From the NCBI GenBank assembly GCA_963784645.1, contig CAWARY010000005.1:372001-436000 (forward strand): a DNA stretch of 64,000 nucleotides, written 5' to 3'. Each line of letters begins with the position of its first letter. The stretch's first letter is position 1. The notes under the pieces were generated by a model. That model was not told the DNA's origin and made no database searches. It saw only the letters and a list, made by a program, of their open reading frames with translations. This DNA is from JBBRVW01 sp963784645. Its GTDB lineage: Bacteria > Actinomycetota > Actinomycetes > JACCUZ01. Position numbers and translations under genes: made by a program. Below are positions 55,159 through 63,980 of this stretch, piece by piece.

Positions 55159-56306
55159 GAAGCGCCGAGCACGAGCGGGCCAGCCGCGAGACCGAGGACT
55201 GGTTCCTCCGCCACGGCCTGCCGTTCTTCGTCGAGGGCCGGCGGATCTCGGTCGACGACCTGGCGCACGGCCGGTCGGTGCTCGTGCTCGGGCTCGTCTA
55301 CGCCGGGTCGCTGGTCGTCGCCGTCCCACCGGACCGCTCGTGGCCGGTCCGGGTCGGGCTGGCCGTGGCCGGCCTGCTGGCGCTCGTCGCGGTGTGGGCG
55401 GTCGCGAACCTGGCCCGGCGGCAGCGGGCGCTGGAGCGACCGCGCCGCGTGGGCGTCGTCGAGGGCGCGCTGTTCGCGCTCGGGCCGGCCGCCGTCGTCG
55501 CCGTGCTGCGGCAGGACGCCGACCTCACGCTCGGCGTGCTCCTCGCCGACCTCACCGTCCTGGGCGTCCTCGGCGCCGCCGAGGTCCTCGACGTCGGCCC
55601 GATCGCGCGCTGGGCTCTGGTCCGCACCTTCGCCGAGATGGGCTCGCTGTTCCGGCTCGTGACCCGGGCGCTGCCGATGCTCCTGCTGTTCACGACGTTC
55701 CTGTTCATCAACACCGAGGTGTGGCAGGTGTCGTCGGCGCTGTCCCGGCCGGTGCTCTGGCTGGCCGTCGCGTTCTTCGGCGTGCTCGCGGTGGGCTTCC
55801 TGCTGGCCCGGCTGCCCGAGGAGGTCGCCGCCGTCAACGACGACCTCGATCCCGACGTCGTACGCCGTGCGGTGCGCGGGACCCCGCTCGAGCCGCACCT
55901 CGACGACCTCGACGACGTGCACGCCGAGCCGCTGGACCGGCGGCAGCGCACCAACCTGCTGCTGGTGCTGCTCATCACCCAGGCGTCACAGGTGCTGGTG
56001 CTGTCGGTGGCGGTGTGGGCCTTCTTCCTCGTGTTCGGCCGCGTCGCGATCGACGCGAGCGTGGTCAACACCTGGGTCGGCGGCGAGGCGCCGCACTACT
56101 GGCGGTTGCTGGGCCGCCTCGGCTTCTCTCGCGAGCTGCTCCAGGTCTCGATCTTCCTGTCCGCCTTCTCCGGCCTGTACTTCACCGTCTACGCGGTCAC
56201 CGACGCCACGTACCGCGATCAGTTCTTCCACGAGATCACCCACGAGCTGGAGCGCGCAGTGGGCGTCCGGGCCGCCTACCTCGCCGTCCGCCGCGACGCA
56301 GGCTGA
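55155..56306 (+). CDS. Integral membrane protein of unknown function
   Basis: 383 aa, GTG overlapping the ribF stop. About eight hydrophobic spans between residues 45 and 355, with a soluble loop around 225-265 (Asp/Arg-rich) and an N-terminal amphipathic segment. 'RTFAEMGSLFRLVTRALPMLLLF' and 'HEITHELERAVGVRAAY' are distinctive; I do not recognise a named family. Coupling to ribF suggests co-expression, not necessarily a flavin role. Confidence 0.75.
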   Translation: MRSAEHERASRETEDWFLRHGLPFFVEGRRISVDDLAHGRSVLVLGLVYAGSLVVAVPPDRSWPVRVGLAVAGLLALVAVWAVANLARRQRALERPRRVGVVEGALFALGPAAVVAVLRQDADLTLGVLLADLTVLGVLGAAEVLDVGPIARWALVRTFAEMGSLFRLVTRALPMLLLFTTFLFINTEVWQVSSALSRPVLWLAVAFFGVLAVGFLLARLPEEVAAVNDDLDPDVVRRAVRGTPLEPHLDDLDDVHAEPLDRRQRTNLLLVLLITQASQVLVLSVAVWAFFLVFGRVAIDASVVNTWVGGEAPHYWRLLGRLGFSRELLQVSIFLSAFSGLYFTVYAVTDATYRDQFFHEITHELERAVGVRAAYLAVRRDAG

Positions 56307-56316
56307 CCCGCCTCCG

Positions 56317-56322
56317 TAGGCT
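56317..56322 (+). promoter_or_regulatory. -10 element (TAGGCT), leaderless promoter
   Basis: TAGGCT ends 7 nt before the aldo/keto reductase ATG at 56330, another member of the leaderless set. Confidence 0.55.
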
Positions 56323-56329
56323 CGATGGC

Positions 56330-57352
56330 ATGGAGTTCCGCACCCTCGGCAGCAGTGGCACCGTCGTGTCGACCCTCGCGCTCGGCACCATGACCTTCGG
56401 CCAGGAGACCGACGAGGAGGGCAGCCACGAGCAGCTCGACGTCTTCCTCGAGGCCGGCGGCACGCTGGTCGACACGGCCGACGTGTACACCGCTGGTGCC
56501 AGCGAGGAGATCGTCGGCCGATGGCTCGACGACCGCCCGTCCGACGTCACCGACCGGGTGGTGCTCGCGACCAAGGCGCGGTTCCCGATGGGCGAGGACC
56601 GCAACGACGTCGGCCTGTCGCGCCGGCACCTGGGCCGCGCACTGGACGCCTCGCTGCGCCGGCTCCGGGTCGACTGCGTCGACCTCTACCAGGTGCACGC
56701 GTGGGACCCGCTCACGCCGGTGGAGGAGACCCTCGGCTTCTTCGACGATGCGATCCGCGCGGGCAAGGTCCGCTACGCGGGGTTGTCCAACTACGCCGGC
56801 TGGCAGGTGCAGAAGGCCGTCGACGTCGCCGAGCACCGGCACCTCCCGCGGCCGGTCACCCTCCAGCCGCAGTACAACCTGCTGGCCCGCGAGATCGAGT
56901 GGGAGATCGTCCCCGCCTGCCTCGCGAACGGCCTGGGCCTGCTGCCCTGGTCGCCGCTCGGCGGCGGCTGGCTCACCGGGAAGTACACCCGCGACCAGCG
57001 CCCCACCGGCACCACCCGCCTCGGTGAGGACCCGGACCGTGGCGTGGAGGCCTACGACAAGCGGTCCGCGAGCGAGCGCACCTGGGCCGTCGTCGACGCC
57101 CTCCAGGGCGCCGCGGACTCGACCGGCGCCTCGATGGCCGCCGTCGCGCTGTCCTGGCTGCACGACCGGCCGGCTGTCTCGTCGGTGATCCTGGGGGCGC
57201 GGACCACCGAGCAGCTCACGGCCAACCTGGCCGCGGCCGGCCTGCACCTGGACGCCGCCGTCACCGCGGCCCTGGACGCCGCCAGCGACCCGGCCCCGGC
57301 CGACTACCCCTACGGCTCGGCCGGCCTCGAGCAGCGCACCCGCACGCTGTAG
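56330..57352 (+). CDS. Aldo/keto reductase
   Basis: 340 aa. The TIM-barrel catalytic set is present: Asp and Tyr in 'VDTADVYTAGASEE', Lys in 'LATKARF', His in 'YQVHAWDP'. 'SNYAGWQVQKAV', 'PQYNLLAREIEWE' and a late 'ILGARTTEQL' are typical of the YajO/general-stress-like group. NADPH-dependent reduction of aldehydes or ketones is expected; substrate unknown. Followed by a long inverted repeat. Confidence 0.9.
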   Translation: MEFRTLGSSGTVVSTLALGTMTFGQETDEEGSHEQLDVFLEAGGTLVDTADVYTAGASEEIVGRWLDDRPSDVTDRVVLATKARFPMGEDRNDVGLSRRHLGRALDASLRRLRVDCVDLYQVHAWDPLTPVEETLGFFDDAIRAGKVRYAGLSNYAGWQVQKAVDVAEHRHLPRPVTLQPQYNLLAREIEWEIVPACLANGLGLLPWSPLGGGWLTGKYTRDQRPTGTTRLGEDPDRGVEAYDKRSASERTWAVVDALQGAADSTGASMAAVALSWLHDRPAVSSVILGARTTEQLTANLAAAGLHLDAAVTAALDAASDPAPADYPYGSAGLEQRTRTL

Positions 57353-57353
57353 C

Positions 57354-57410
57354 CCGTGATCCACAGCGGATCGGTGGGAGAAAATCCAGCGGATCCGCTG
57401 TGGATCACGG
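57354..57410. terminator. 19-bp perfect inverted repeat with 19-nt loop (bidirectional terminator or small dispersed palindrome)
   Basis: CCGTGATCCACAGCGGATC (57354-57372) is exactly complementary to 57392-57410. It starts 2 bp after the aldo/keto reductase stop. The right arm also forms a 14-bp palindrome (CAGCGGATCCGCTG). No U tract follows. It could terminate the reductase transcript or be a REP-like element. Confidence 0.65.
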
Positions 57411-57458
57411 AATTCCTGCCCCACCTGCGCCGATTCGGCCGGGGCGACCCCCGGCTGG

Positions 57459-57464
57459 TAGCCT
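57459..57464 (+). promoter_or_regulatory. -10 element (TAGCCT) of the rpsO-pnp operon
   Basis: TAGCCT lies about 90 bp before rpsO, so this transcript would have a normal leader with GGGAGAG just before the GTG. Confidence 0.4.
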
Positions 57465-57553
57465 CGGTCACTGCCGTTCCCACGGCGTGAGTTCCTCATG
57501 TCTGCCCGTGACTCAGACCAGGCAGCGCTCACCATCACCACTCAGGGAGAGTT

Positions 57554-57823
57554 GTGTCGCTCGACACCGCCATCAAGAAGCAGATCATCGAAGAGCACGG
57601 CACCTCCGGCACCGACACCGGTACCCCGGAGGTCCAGGTCGCGATGCTCTCGCGCCGCATCTCTGACCTGACCCAGCACCTCAAGGAGCACAAGCACGAC
57701 CACCACTCGCGTCGTGGCCTGCTCCTGCTCGTCGGCCGGCGCCGCCGGCTGCTGAACTACCTGGCCAAGACCGACATCAACCGCTACCGCGCCTTGATCG
57801 AGAAGCTCGGCCTGCGCCGCTAG
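57554..57823 (+). CDS. rpsO: 30S ribosomal protein S15
   Basis: 89 aa, exactly the family length; GTG start with GGGAGAG upstream. 'GTDTGTPEVQVAML', 'HLKEHKHDHHSRRGLL' and 'RRRRLLNYLAKTD' are the S15 signature. Binds 16S rRNA in the central domain. pnp follows 182 bp on, the classic rpsO-pnp order. Confidence 0.97.
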   Translation: MSLDTAIKKQIIEEHGTSGTDTGTPEVQVAMLSRRISDLTQHLKEHKHDHHSRRGLLLLVGRRRRLLNYLAKTDINRYRALIEKLGLRR

Positions 57824-57831
57824 CACCCCAC

Positions 57832-57912
57832 GGAGGAGCGGCTCGCCCCCGGCGTCTGGTCCTCGGTAGTGGCCGGCGGACCCGACGGTCGTCGCGGCGA
57901 GAGCCGCCCTCC
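57832..57912 (+). other. Long imperfect stem between rpsO and pnp
   Basis: GGAGGAGCGGCT (57832-57843) pairs with AGCCGCCCTCC (57902-57912) with one bulged A, and CGCC/GGCG extends the stem inward. The resulting hairpin sits where other bacteria have an RNase III processing site that initiates pnp autoregulation. Function here is inferred. Confidence 0.4.
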
Positions 57913-58005
57913 CCGTCCCGCAGGCTTCCATCGAAGACCGGCTGCACGATCCGGGCGACCTGCTCCTCTCCCTTGCACCACGTGAAGGAACAGGAGACCC
58001 ATCGC

Positions 58006-60228
58006 ATGGATGGACAGTCCGTCCACACCGCCGACGCCGTCATCGACAACGGCACCTTCGGCACCCGCACCGTCCGGTTCGAGACCGGCCGGCTCGCCCG
58101 GCAGGCTGCCGGCTCCGTCGCCGCCTACCTCGACGACGACACGATGCTGCTGTCGGCCACCACGGCCGGCAAGCACCCCAAGGAGAACCTCGACTTCTTC
58201 CCCCTGACGGTCGACGTCGAGGAGCGGATGTACGCCGCGGGCCGTATCCCCGGCTCGTTCTTCCGCCGCGAGGGCCGGCCGAGCGAGGACGCGATCCTCA
58301 CCTGCCGCCTCATCGACCGGCCGCTGCGCCCGACGTTCGCCAAGGGCCTGCGCAACGAGGTCCAGGTCGTCATCACCGTCATGGCGCTGGACCCCAAGGA
58401 CATGTACGACGTCGTGGCGATCAACGCCGCGTCGGCGAGCACCCAGCTCTCCGGCCTGCCGTTCAGCGGCCCGGTCGGCGCCACCCGGGTGGCCCTGATC
58501 GACGACCAGTGGGTGGCCTTCCCGACCCACGAGCAGCTGGAGTCGGCGGTGTTCGACATGGTCGTCGCCGGGCGGATCGCCGGTGACGATGTCGCGATCA
58601 TGATGGTCGAGGCCGAGGCCACCATGGCTGCGTGGCACCTGATCAAGGACGACGGCAAGACCGCTCCCACCGAGGAGATCGTCGCCCAGGGCCTCGAGGC
58701 CGCGAAGCCGTTCATCAAGTCGCTCTGCGAGGCGCAGCAGCAGCTCGCTGCCGCTGCTGCCAAGCCGACTGCCGAGTTCCCGCGGTTCCTCGACTACCAG
58801 GACGACGTCCTGCAGGCCGTCAGCGACCTGGTCAGCGACGAGCTGGGCCAGGCCCTCACGATCGCCGCCAAGCAGGAGCGCGAGACCGAGCTCGACCGGA
58901 TCAAGGACTCGGCCAAGGAGAAGCTCGCCGGCCAGTTCGAGGGGCGCGAGAAGGAGATCAGCGCGGCCTACCGCTCGGTCACCAAGTCGCTCGTGCGCCG
59001 CCGGATCCTCAAGGACAAGGTCCGCATCGACGGCCGTGGGCTGTCCGACATCCGCACGCTCTCGGCCGAGGTCGAGGTGCTCCCGCGGGTGCACGGCTCG
59101 GCGCTGTTCGAGCGCGGTGAGACCCAGATCCTCGGTGTGACGACGCTCAACATGCTCCGCATGGAGCAGATGATCGACACGCTCAACCCCGAGAACCGCA
59201 AGCGCTACATGCACAACTACAACTTCCCGCCCTACTCGACCGGTGAGACCGGCCGGGTGGGCTCGCCGAAGCGGCGCGAGATCGGCCACGGCGCGCTCGC
59301 CGAGCGGGCGATCCTGCCGGTGCTGCCGGCCCGCGAGGAGTTCCCCTACGCGATCCGTCAGGTGTCCGAGGCGCTCGGCTCCAACGGCTCCACCTCGATG
59401 GGCTCGGTCTGCGCGTCGACCATGTCGCTGCTGCAGGCCGGCGTCCCGCTGCGGGCGCCCGTCGCCGGCATCGCGATGGGCCTGATCTCCGACACTGTCG
59501 ATGGCCAGACCGAGTACGCCGCGCTCACCGACATCCTCGGTGCCGAGGACGCGTTCGGCGACATGGACTTCAAGGTCGCCGGCACCCGCGAGTTCGTCAC
59601 GGCCATCCAGCTGGACACCAAGCTCGACGGCATCCCGGCCTCGGTGCTCGCCTCGGCGCTCACCCAGGCCAAGGAGGCCCGGCTGCACATCCTCGACGTC
59701 ATGCACGAGGCGATCGACGCCCCGGACGAGATGTCGCCGTTCGCGCCGCGGATCATCACGATCAAGATCCCGGTGGACCAGATCGGTGCGGTCATCGGCC
59801 CCAAGGGCAAGATGATCAACCAGATCCAGGACGAGACCGGCGCCGACATCACCATCGAGGACGACGGCACCATCTACATCGGTGCCACCGACGGCCCCAA
59901 GGCCGAGGCCGCCCGCACGATGATCAACGGCATCGCGAACCCCACGATGCCCGAGGTCGGCGAGCGCTACCTGGGCACCGTCGTCAAGACCACGACGTTC
60001 GGCGCCTTCGTGTCGCTGATGCCGGGTCGTGACGGTCTCCTGCACATCTCGAAGCTGCGGGCCCTGGCCGGCGGCAAGCGGGTGGACAACGTCGACGACG
60101 TCGTCAAGGTCGGTGACAAGGTCCAGGTGCAGATCGCCGAGGTCGACCCGCGCGGCAAGCTGTCCCTGATCCCGGTCGAGGCCGATGGTGCGCAGGCTCC
60201 CACCGCCGACGCGCCGGCCGAGGTCTAG
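58006..60228 (+). CDS. pnp: Polyribonucleotide nucleotidyltransferase (PNPase)
   Basis: 740 aa from ATG 58006 (AGGAGA 57992-57997). Two RNase PH cores (about 20-150 and 340-560), 'FFRREGRPSEDAIL', 'GETQILGVTTLN', 'MGSVCAS' and 'FGDMDFKVAGT' with catalytic aspartates, then a KH domain ('GPKGKMINQIQDETGADI', part) and an S1 domain ('LGTVVKTTTFGAFVSLMPG'). It degrades RNA 3'-to-5' by phosphorolysis. Usual length. Confidence 0.97.
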   Translation: MDGQSVHTADAVIDNGTFGTRTVRFETGRLARQAAGSVAAYLDDDTMLLSATTAGKHPKENLDFFPLTVDVEERMYAAGRIPGSFFRREGRPSEDAILTCRLIDRPLRPTFAKGLRNEVQVVITVMALDPKDMYDVVAINAASASTQLSGLPFSGPVGATRVALIDDQWVAFPTHEQLESAVFDMVVAGRIAGDDVAIMMVEAEATMAAWHLIKDDGKTAPTEEIVAQGLEAAKPFIKSLCEAQQQLAAAAAKPTAEFPRFLDYQDDVLQAVSDLVSDELGQALTIAAKQERETELDRIKDSAKEKLAGQFEGREKEISAAYRSVTKSLVRRRILKDKVRIDGRGLSDIRTLSAEVEVLPRVHGSALFERGETQILGVTTLNMLRMEQMIDTLNPENRKRYMHNYNFPPYSTGETGRVGSPKRREIGHGALAERAILPVLPAREEFPYAIRQVSEALGSNGSTSMGSVCASTMSLLQAGVPLRAPVAGIAMGLISDTVDGQTEYAALTDILGAEDAFGDMDFKVAGTREFVTAIQLDTKLDGIPASVLASALTQAKEARLHILDVMHEAIDAPDEMSPFAPRIITIKIPVDQIGAVIGPKGKMINQIQDETGADITIEDDGTIYIGATDGPKAEAARTMINGIANPTMPEVGERYLGTVVKTTTFGAFVSLMPGRDGLLHISKLRALAGGKRVDNVDDVVKVGDKVQVQIAEVDPRGKLSLIPVEADGAQAPTADAPAEV

Positions 60229-60233
60229 ACACC

Positions 60234-61553
60234 TTGGGCCGACAGGCCACCCGCACGCTCCACCGGGCGGACGGCGGTGGCGGACTCGTCCGCCACACCG
60301 TCCTGCCCGGTGGGCTGCGCGTCGTCACCGAGGCGGTCCCCACCGTCCGGTCGGTGACGTTCGGCGTGTGGGTCGGAGTGGGCTCCCGTGACGAGGCCTC
60401 CTCGCTCGCAGGCGCCTCGCACTACCTCGAGCACCTGCTGTTCAAGGGCACCCGGAAGCGCGACGCGCTCGCCATCTCGGCCGCGATCGACGCGGTCGGC
60501 GGCGAGATGAACGCGTTCACGTCGAAGGAGTACACGTGCTTCTACGCCCGGGTCCTCGACGACGACCTGCCCCTGGCGGTCGACGTCATCGGTGACCTGG
60601 TGACGTCGTCGGTGATCCGGGCCTCGGACGTCGACGCCGAGCGTGGCGTGATCCTCGAGGAGATCGCCATGCACGAGGACGACCCGACGGACATGGTCCA
60701 CGACCAGTTCGCCCAGATCCTCTTCGGTGACGGTCCGCTGTCGCGCCCGGTGCTCGGCAGCGTCGAGTCGATCGAGTCGATCGGCCGGGCCGCCATCAAC
60801 GGCTACTACCGGCGCCGCTACCGGTCGCAGGACATGGTGGTGGCGGTGGCCGGCAACGTCGACCACGCCACCGTCGTGCGGCTGGTCCGCACGGCGTTCG
60901 GGGCCGCCGGCATGCTGGACGGCGACGCCGAGCCCACCGTCCCGCGAGCCGGCCGGCTGCTCCTCACCCGGGGCGGCACCCGCGTCGTCCGGCGGACCAC
61001 CGAGCAGGCCAACGTCGTGCTCGGCGGCCCCGGGCTCGCGCGCACCGACGGGCGTCGGTTCGCCCTCGGTGTGCTCAACGCGGCGCTCGGCGGCGGCATG
61101 TCGTCGCGGCTGTTCCAGGAGGTCCGCGAGAAGCGCGGACTGGCCTACTCGGTCTACAGCTACCACGCGCAGTACGCCGACACCGGGCTGTTCGGGGTCT
61201 ACGCCGGCTGCGTGCCGCGCAAGGTCGACGAGGTGCTCGCCATCTGCCGCGACGAGATCGCCAAGGTGGCCGCGGCCGGCCTCACCCTCGACGAGATCGA
61301 CCGGGGCAAGGGCCAGCTGCGCGGCTCGCTGGTCCTCGGACTCGAGGACACCGGCTCGCGCATGAGTCGGATCGGCAAGGCCGAGCTGGTCTACGGCGAG
61401 CAGCTCTCGGTCGACGAGGTGCTGGCCCGGATCGACGCGGTGACCCCCGACGAGGTGTCCGCGGTGGCGGCCCACCTGTTGACCGACATCACGACCCTCG
61501 CGGTCGTCGGGCCGTTCGACGAGGGTCGGGACTTCACCAGGGCCATCGCATGA
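60234..61553 (+). CDS. M16-family zinc peptidase (mitochondrial-processing-peptidase-like)
   Basis: 439 aa; TTG 60234 is the best start, 5 bp after pnp. The inverted zinc motif HxxEH is HYLEH (63-67), with the downstream glutamate in 'GVILEEIAMHEDD'. Second half: 'GMSSRLFQEVREKRGLAYS' conserved arginine/tyrosine segment. Pairs with pnp and dapB in actinomycetes (Rv2782c-like). Cytoplasmic; physiological substrate unknown. Stop overlaps dapB. Confidence 0.92.
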   Translation: MGRQATRTLHRADGGGGLVRHTVLPGGLRVVTEAVPTVRSVTFGVWVGVGSRDEASSLAGASHYLEHLLFKGTRKRDALAISAAIDAVGGEMNAFTSKEYTCFYARVLDDDLPLAVDVIGDLVTSSVIRASDVDAERGVILEEIAMHEDDPTDMVHDQFAQILFGDGPLSRPVLGSVESIESIGRAAINGYYRRRYRSQDMVVAVAGNVDHATVVRLVRTAFGAAGMLDGDAEPTVPRAGRLLLTRGGTRVVRRTTEQANVVLGGPGLARTDGRRFALGVLNAALGGGMSSRLFQEVREKRGLAYSVYSYHAQYADTGLFGVYAGCVPRKVDEVLAICRDEIAKVAAAGLTLDEIDRGKGQLRGSLVLGLEDTGSRMSRIGKAELVYGEQLSVDEVLARIDAVTPDEVSAVAAHLLTDITTLAVVGPFDEGRDFTRAIA

Positions 61554-62305
61554 GCGACCTGCTCAGGGTCGCCGTCCTGGGCGCCGCCGGCCGTATGGGC
61601 GCCGAGGCGTGCCGAGCGGTCGAGAGGGCCGATGACCTCGAGCTGGTCGCCCGGGTCGGTTCCGACGACCCGCTGCAGTCGGTGGTCGACGCACACGCAC
61701 AGGTCGCGGTCGACCTGACCCGGCCCGACGCGGTGATGGACAACGTGCGGTTCTGCGTCGACCACGGCCTGCACGTCGTGGTCGGCACCAGCGGCTTCGA
61801 CGACGAGCGGCTGGCAGCCGTCCGCGGCTGGCTCGACGCCGCCCCCGGCGTCGGCGTGGTCGTGGCCCCGAACTTCGCGGTCGGCGCCGTGCTCATGATG
61901 CGGTTCGCGGCCCAGGCCGCGCGGTTCTTCGAGTCGACCGAGATCGTCGAGCTGCACCACCCGGAGAAGGCCGACGCCCCCAGCGGCACCGCCCGCCGCA
62001 CCGCTGAGCTGGTCGCCCGGGCACGGGCGGCGGCCGGGCTCGGGGCCCAGCCGGATGCCACGTCGTCCGGCCTCGACGGAGCGCGCGGCGCCGACGTCGC
62101 GGGGGTCCCGGTGCACTCGGTGCGGGCGCGCGGCCTGGTCGCGCACCAAGAGGTGCTGCTCGGCACCGCGGGGGAGACCCTGACGATCCGGCACGACTCC
62201 TACGACCGGGCGTCGTTCATGCCGGGCGTGCTGCTCGCGGTCCGCCAGGTCGGCTCCCGCCCCGGCCTCAGCGTCGGCCTCGACCCGCTCCTCGGCCTCG
62301 ACTAG
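61550..62305 (+). CDS. dapB: 4-hydroxy-tetrahydrodipicolinate reductase
   Basis: 251 aa, ATG overlapping the peptidase stop. NAD(P) motif 'GAAGRMG' (11-17), 'VVGTSGF', and the catalytic 'ELHHPEKADAPSGTA' segment with His136 and Lys140. It reduces the dihydrodipicolinate precursor in the lysine and diaminopimelate pathway. dapA is not visible, and the next + strand gene begins at 63981. Confidence 0.95.
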   Translation: MSDLLRVAVLGAAGRMGAEACRAVERADDLELVARVGSDDPLQSVVDAHAQVAVDLTRPDAVMDNVRFCVDHGLHVVVGTSGFDDERLAAVRGWLDAAPGVGVVVAPNFAVGAVLMMRFAAQAARFFESTEIVELHHPEKADAPSGTARRTAELVARARAAAGLGAQPDATSSGLDGARGADVAGVPVHSVRARGLVAHQEVLLGTAGETLTIRHDSYDRASFMPGVLLAVRQVGSRPGLSVGLDPLLGLD

Positions 62306-62314
62306 AGCCCTCGG

Positions 62315-62620
62315 TCACGACGTCAGCAGCCGCAGCAGGGCGGCGGTGGCGGCGGCTGCTGCAACCACCACGATGAACGGCGCGCGCAGCAGCAAGGCGA
62401 CGACGGCGACGGCCACACCGGCCAGCCGGGCGTCGACGTGCAGGCGCCCGCCGACCGCGAGCGTCTGCACCGCGGCCAGTGCTGCGAGCAGCGCCACCGG
62501 TAGCAGCGCGAGGACCCGGGCGACGCGCTCGTCCTCGAGCCAGTGCTCAGGCACCAGCAGCCCGGCCAGCTTCAGCAGGTAGCAGCCGGCGGCGGTGGCC
62601 AGCACGGCGGCCCAGGTCAC
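62315..62620 (-). CDS. azlD: AzlD-family branched-chain amino acid exporter small subunit
   Basis: 101 aa from GTG 62620, overlapping the azlC stop. Four hydrophobic spans; 'VTWAAVLATAAGCYLLKLAGL' begins the protein (part) and 'HWLEDERVARVLALLPVALL' is the family hallmark. Works with AzlC to export branched-chain or related amino acids. 9 bp from the convergent dapB stop. Confidence 0.85.
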   Translation of the reverse strand: MTWAAVLATAAGCYLLKLAGLLVPEHWLEDERVARVLALLPVALLAALAAVQTLAVGGRLHVDARLAGVAVAVVALLLRAPFIVVVAAAAATAALLRLLTS

Positions 62621-63342
62621 GACGCCGCCCGTGGCGGGCGAGCTCGCCGGACGAGCACGGCCACCACGGGAACAAGTGCAGCCACCAGCACCGGGATCCC
62701 GGCCGGGACCAGCGGCACCACCGCCACGGCGACCAGCGCGGCCACCAGGGCGGTGGCCCAGGCCGGGCGGCGGTCGAGCCGGGGCGCGAGCAGGGCGAGG
62801 AAGGCCGCCGGCGCCGCGGCGTCGAGGCCGTAGGTGCGGGGGTCGCCCACCGCGTTGCCCGCTACGGCGCCGACCAGGGTGGCCGCGTTCCACAGCACGA
62901 ACAGCAGCAGCCCCGTCGTCCAGAAGCCGAACCGCCCGGCCCGGATGCCCAGCCCGCCGCCGGCGGTCTCACCGGTGAGTGCCACGGCGGTGGTCTCGTC
63001 GATCACCAGCTGGGCGCCGACCAGGCGGCGCAGCCCGCGGAGCTGCAGGAGCGGTGCCAGTCGCACGCCGTAGACCATGTTGCGGCCGCCGAGCAGGACT
63101 GCCGACGCCGTGCCGGAGACCGCGCTGCCGCCGCCACCCAGGACCCCGATGAGGGCGAACTGCGAGCCGCCGGTGAACACGAGCACCGACATGGCGCAGG
63201 TCTGGACCACCGAGAGGCCGGCGGCGGTGCTGAGGGCCCCCAACGAGAGGCCGTACGCCCCACTGGCGACCGCGATCGACAGGCCGGTCCGGACGAGACG
63301 TCCCCGGACCTCCTCCCAGCCGGTCCCCGAGTCCGTGCTCAC
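62617..63342 (-). CDS. azlC: AzlC-family branched-chain amino acid exporter large subunit
   Basis: 241 aa from GTG 63342. Hydrophobic throughout; 'VASGAYGLSLGALSTAAGLS', 'VFTGGSQFALIGVLGGGG', 'LLGGRNMVYG' and 'LVIDETTAVAL' match AzlC/YgaZ. Start overlaps the stop of the GNAT gene (GTGA). With AzlD it forms the YgaZH-type exporter. The exported compound is inferred. Confidence 0.88.
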   Translation of the reverse strand: MSTDSGTGWEEVRGRLVRTGLSIAVASGAYGLSLGALSTAAGLSVVQTCAMSVLVFTGGSQFALIGVLGGGGSAVSGTASAVLLGGRNMVYGVRLAPLLQLRGLRRLVGAQLVIDETTAVALTGETAGGGLGIRAGRFGFWTTGLLLFVLWNAATLVGAVAGNAVGDPRTYGLDAAAPAAFLALLAPRLDRRPAWATALVAALVAVAVVPLVPAGIPVLVAALVPVVAVLVRRARPPRAAS

Positions 63343-63893
63343 AGGTCGACGAGTGCCGTCCGCAGCCGGGACTGCTGGACCAGCACCGCGTCGTCGCCGA
63401 GCAGGTCGAGGCTGCGTGTGGCGCCGTCCGCCGCCCACCCCGCGCCGACGAGGAACGCGCGCAGCTCGGTCTCGTCGTCGGCGAGCCAGGAGTGCAGGTG
63501 CCGGACGCCGTCGATCCGCGCCAGGTCGGCGACGGCGTTCACCAGGCGGCTCCCGTGGCCCGCGCCGGTGTCCGACGGGTCGACGCACAGCACGAGCAGC
63601 TCACCGTCCAGCGACGGGATGGTGTCGGGATCCGACGCGGGGGCGAGTGCGGCGAACCCGACGACCCGCTCCCCGGCGAGCGCGGTGAGCACCCGGTGTC
63701 GCGGGGACGGTGGCTCCGTGACCGCCGAACGCCACTGGGCGGCAGCGCCCTCCGAGCCCACGACCTCGAGCACCTCGGCCGGCAGCCGGTCGGCGTGGAC
63801 GCGGGCCCAGACCGCGGCCTGGATGCGGGCCAGGGCGGGAGCGTCGTCCTCCGTCGCGGGTCGCACGCTCGCATCGGCCACGCGGCCGATCAT
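63339..63893 (-). CDS. GNAT-family acetyltransferase leading the azlCD operon
   Basis: 184 aa from ATG 63893. The GNAT fold: 'VRPATEDDAPALARIQ' opening, acetyl-CoA loop in 'LCVDPSDTGAGHGSRLVNAV', and a C-terminal 'LRAFLVGAGWAADGATRSLD'. It overlaps azlC, so the three genes are co-translated in part. It may acetylate a compound exported by AzlCD, which is a guess from context. Confidence 0.8.
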   Translation of the reverse strand: MIGRVADASVRPATEDDAPALARIQAAVWARVHADRLPAEVLEVVGSEGAAAQWRSAVTEPPSPRHRVLTALAGERVVGFAALAPASDPDTIPSLDGELLVLCVDPSDTGAGHGSRLVNAVADLARIDGVRHLHSWLADDETELRAFLVGAGWAADGATRSLDLLGDDAVLVQQSRLRTALVDL

Positions 63894-63968
63894 CGCACCC
63901 AGCGCGACCGTTGCCCGCGGACAGGCACCCAGCCGGGATGTCGCGGCCCGAAGCTGACCCGGCGACCC

Positions 63969-63974
63969 TACGAT
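63969..63974 (+). promoter_or_regulatory. -10 element (TACGAT), leaderless promoter of the last gene
   Basis: TACGAT ends 6 nt before a GTG at 63981, the same layout as other leaderless genes in this window. Confidence 0.5.
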
Positions 63975-63980
63975 CGGGTC

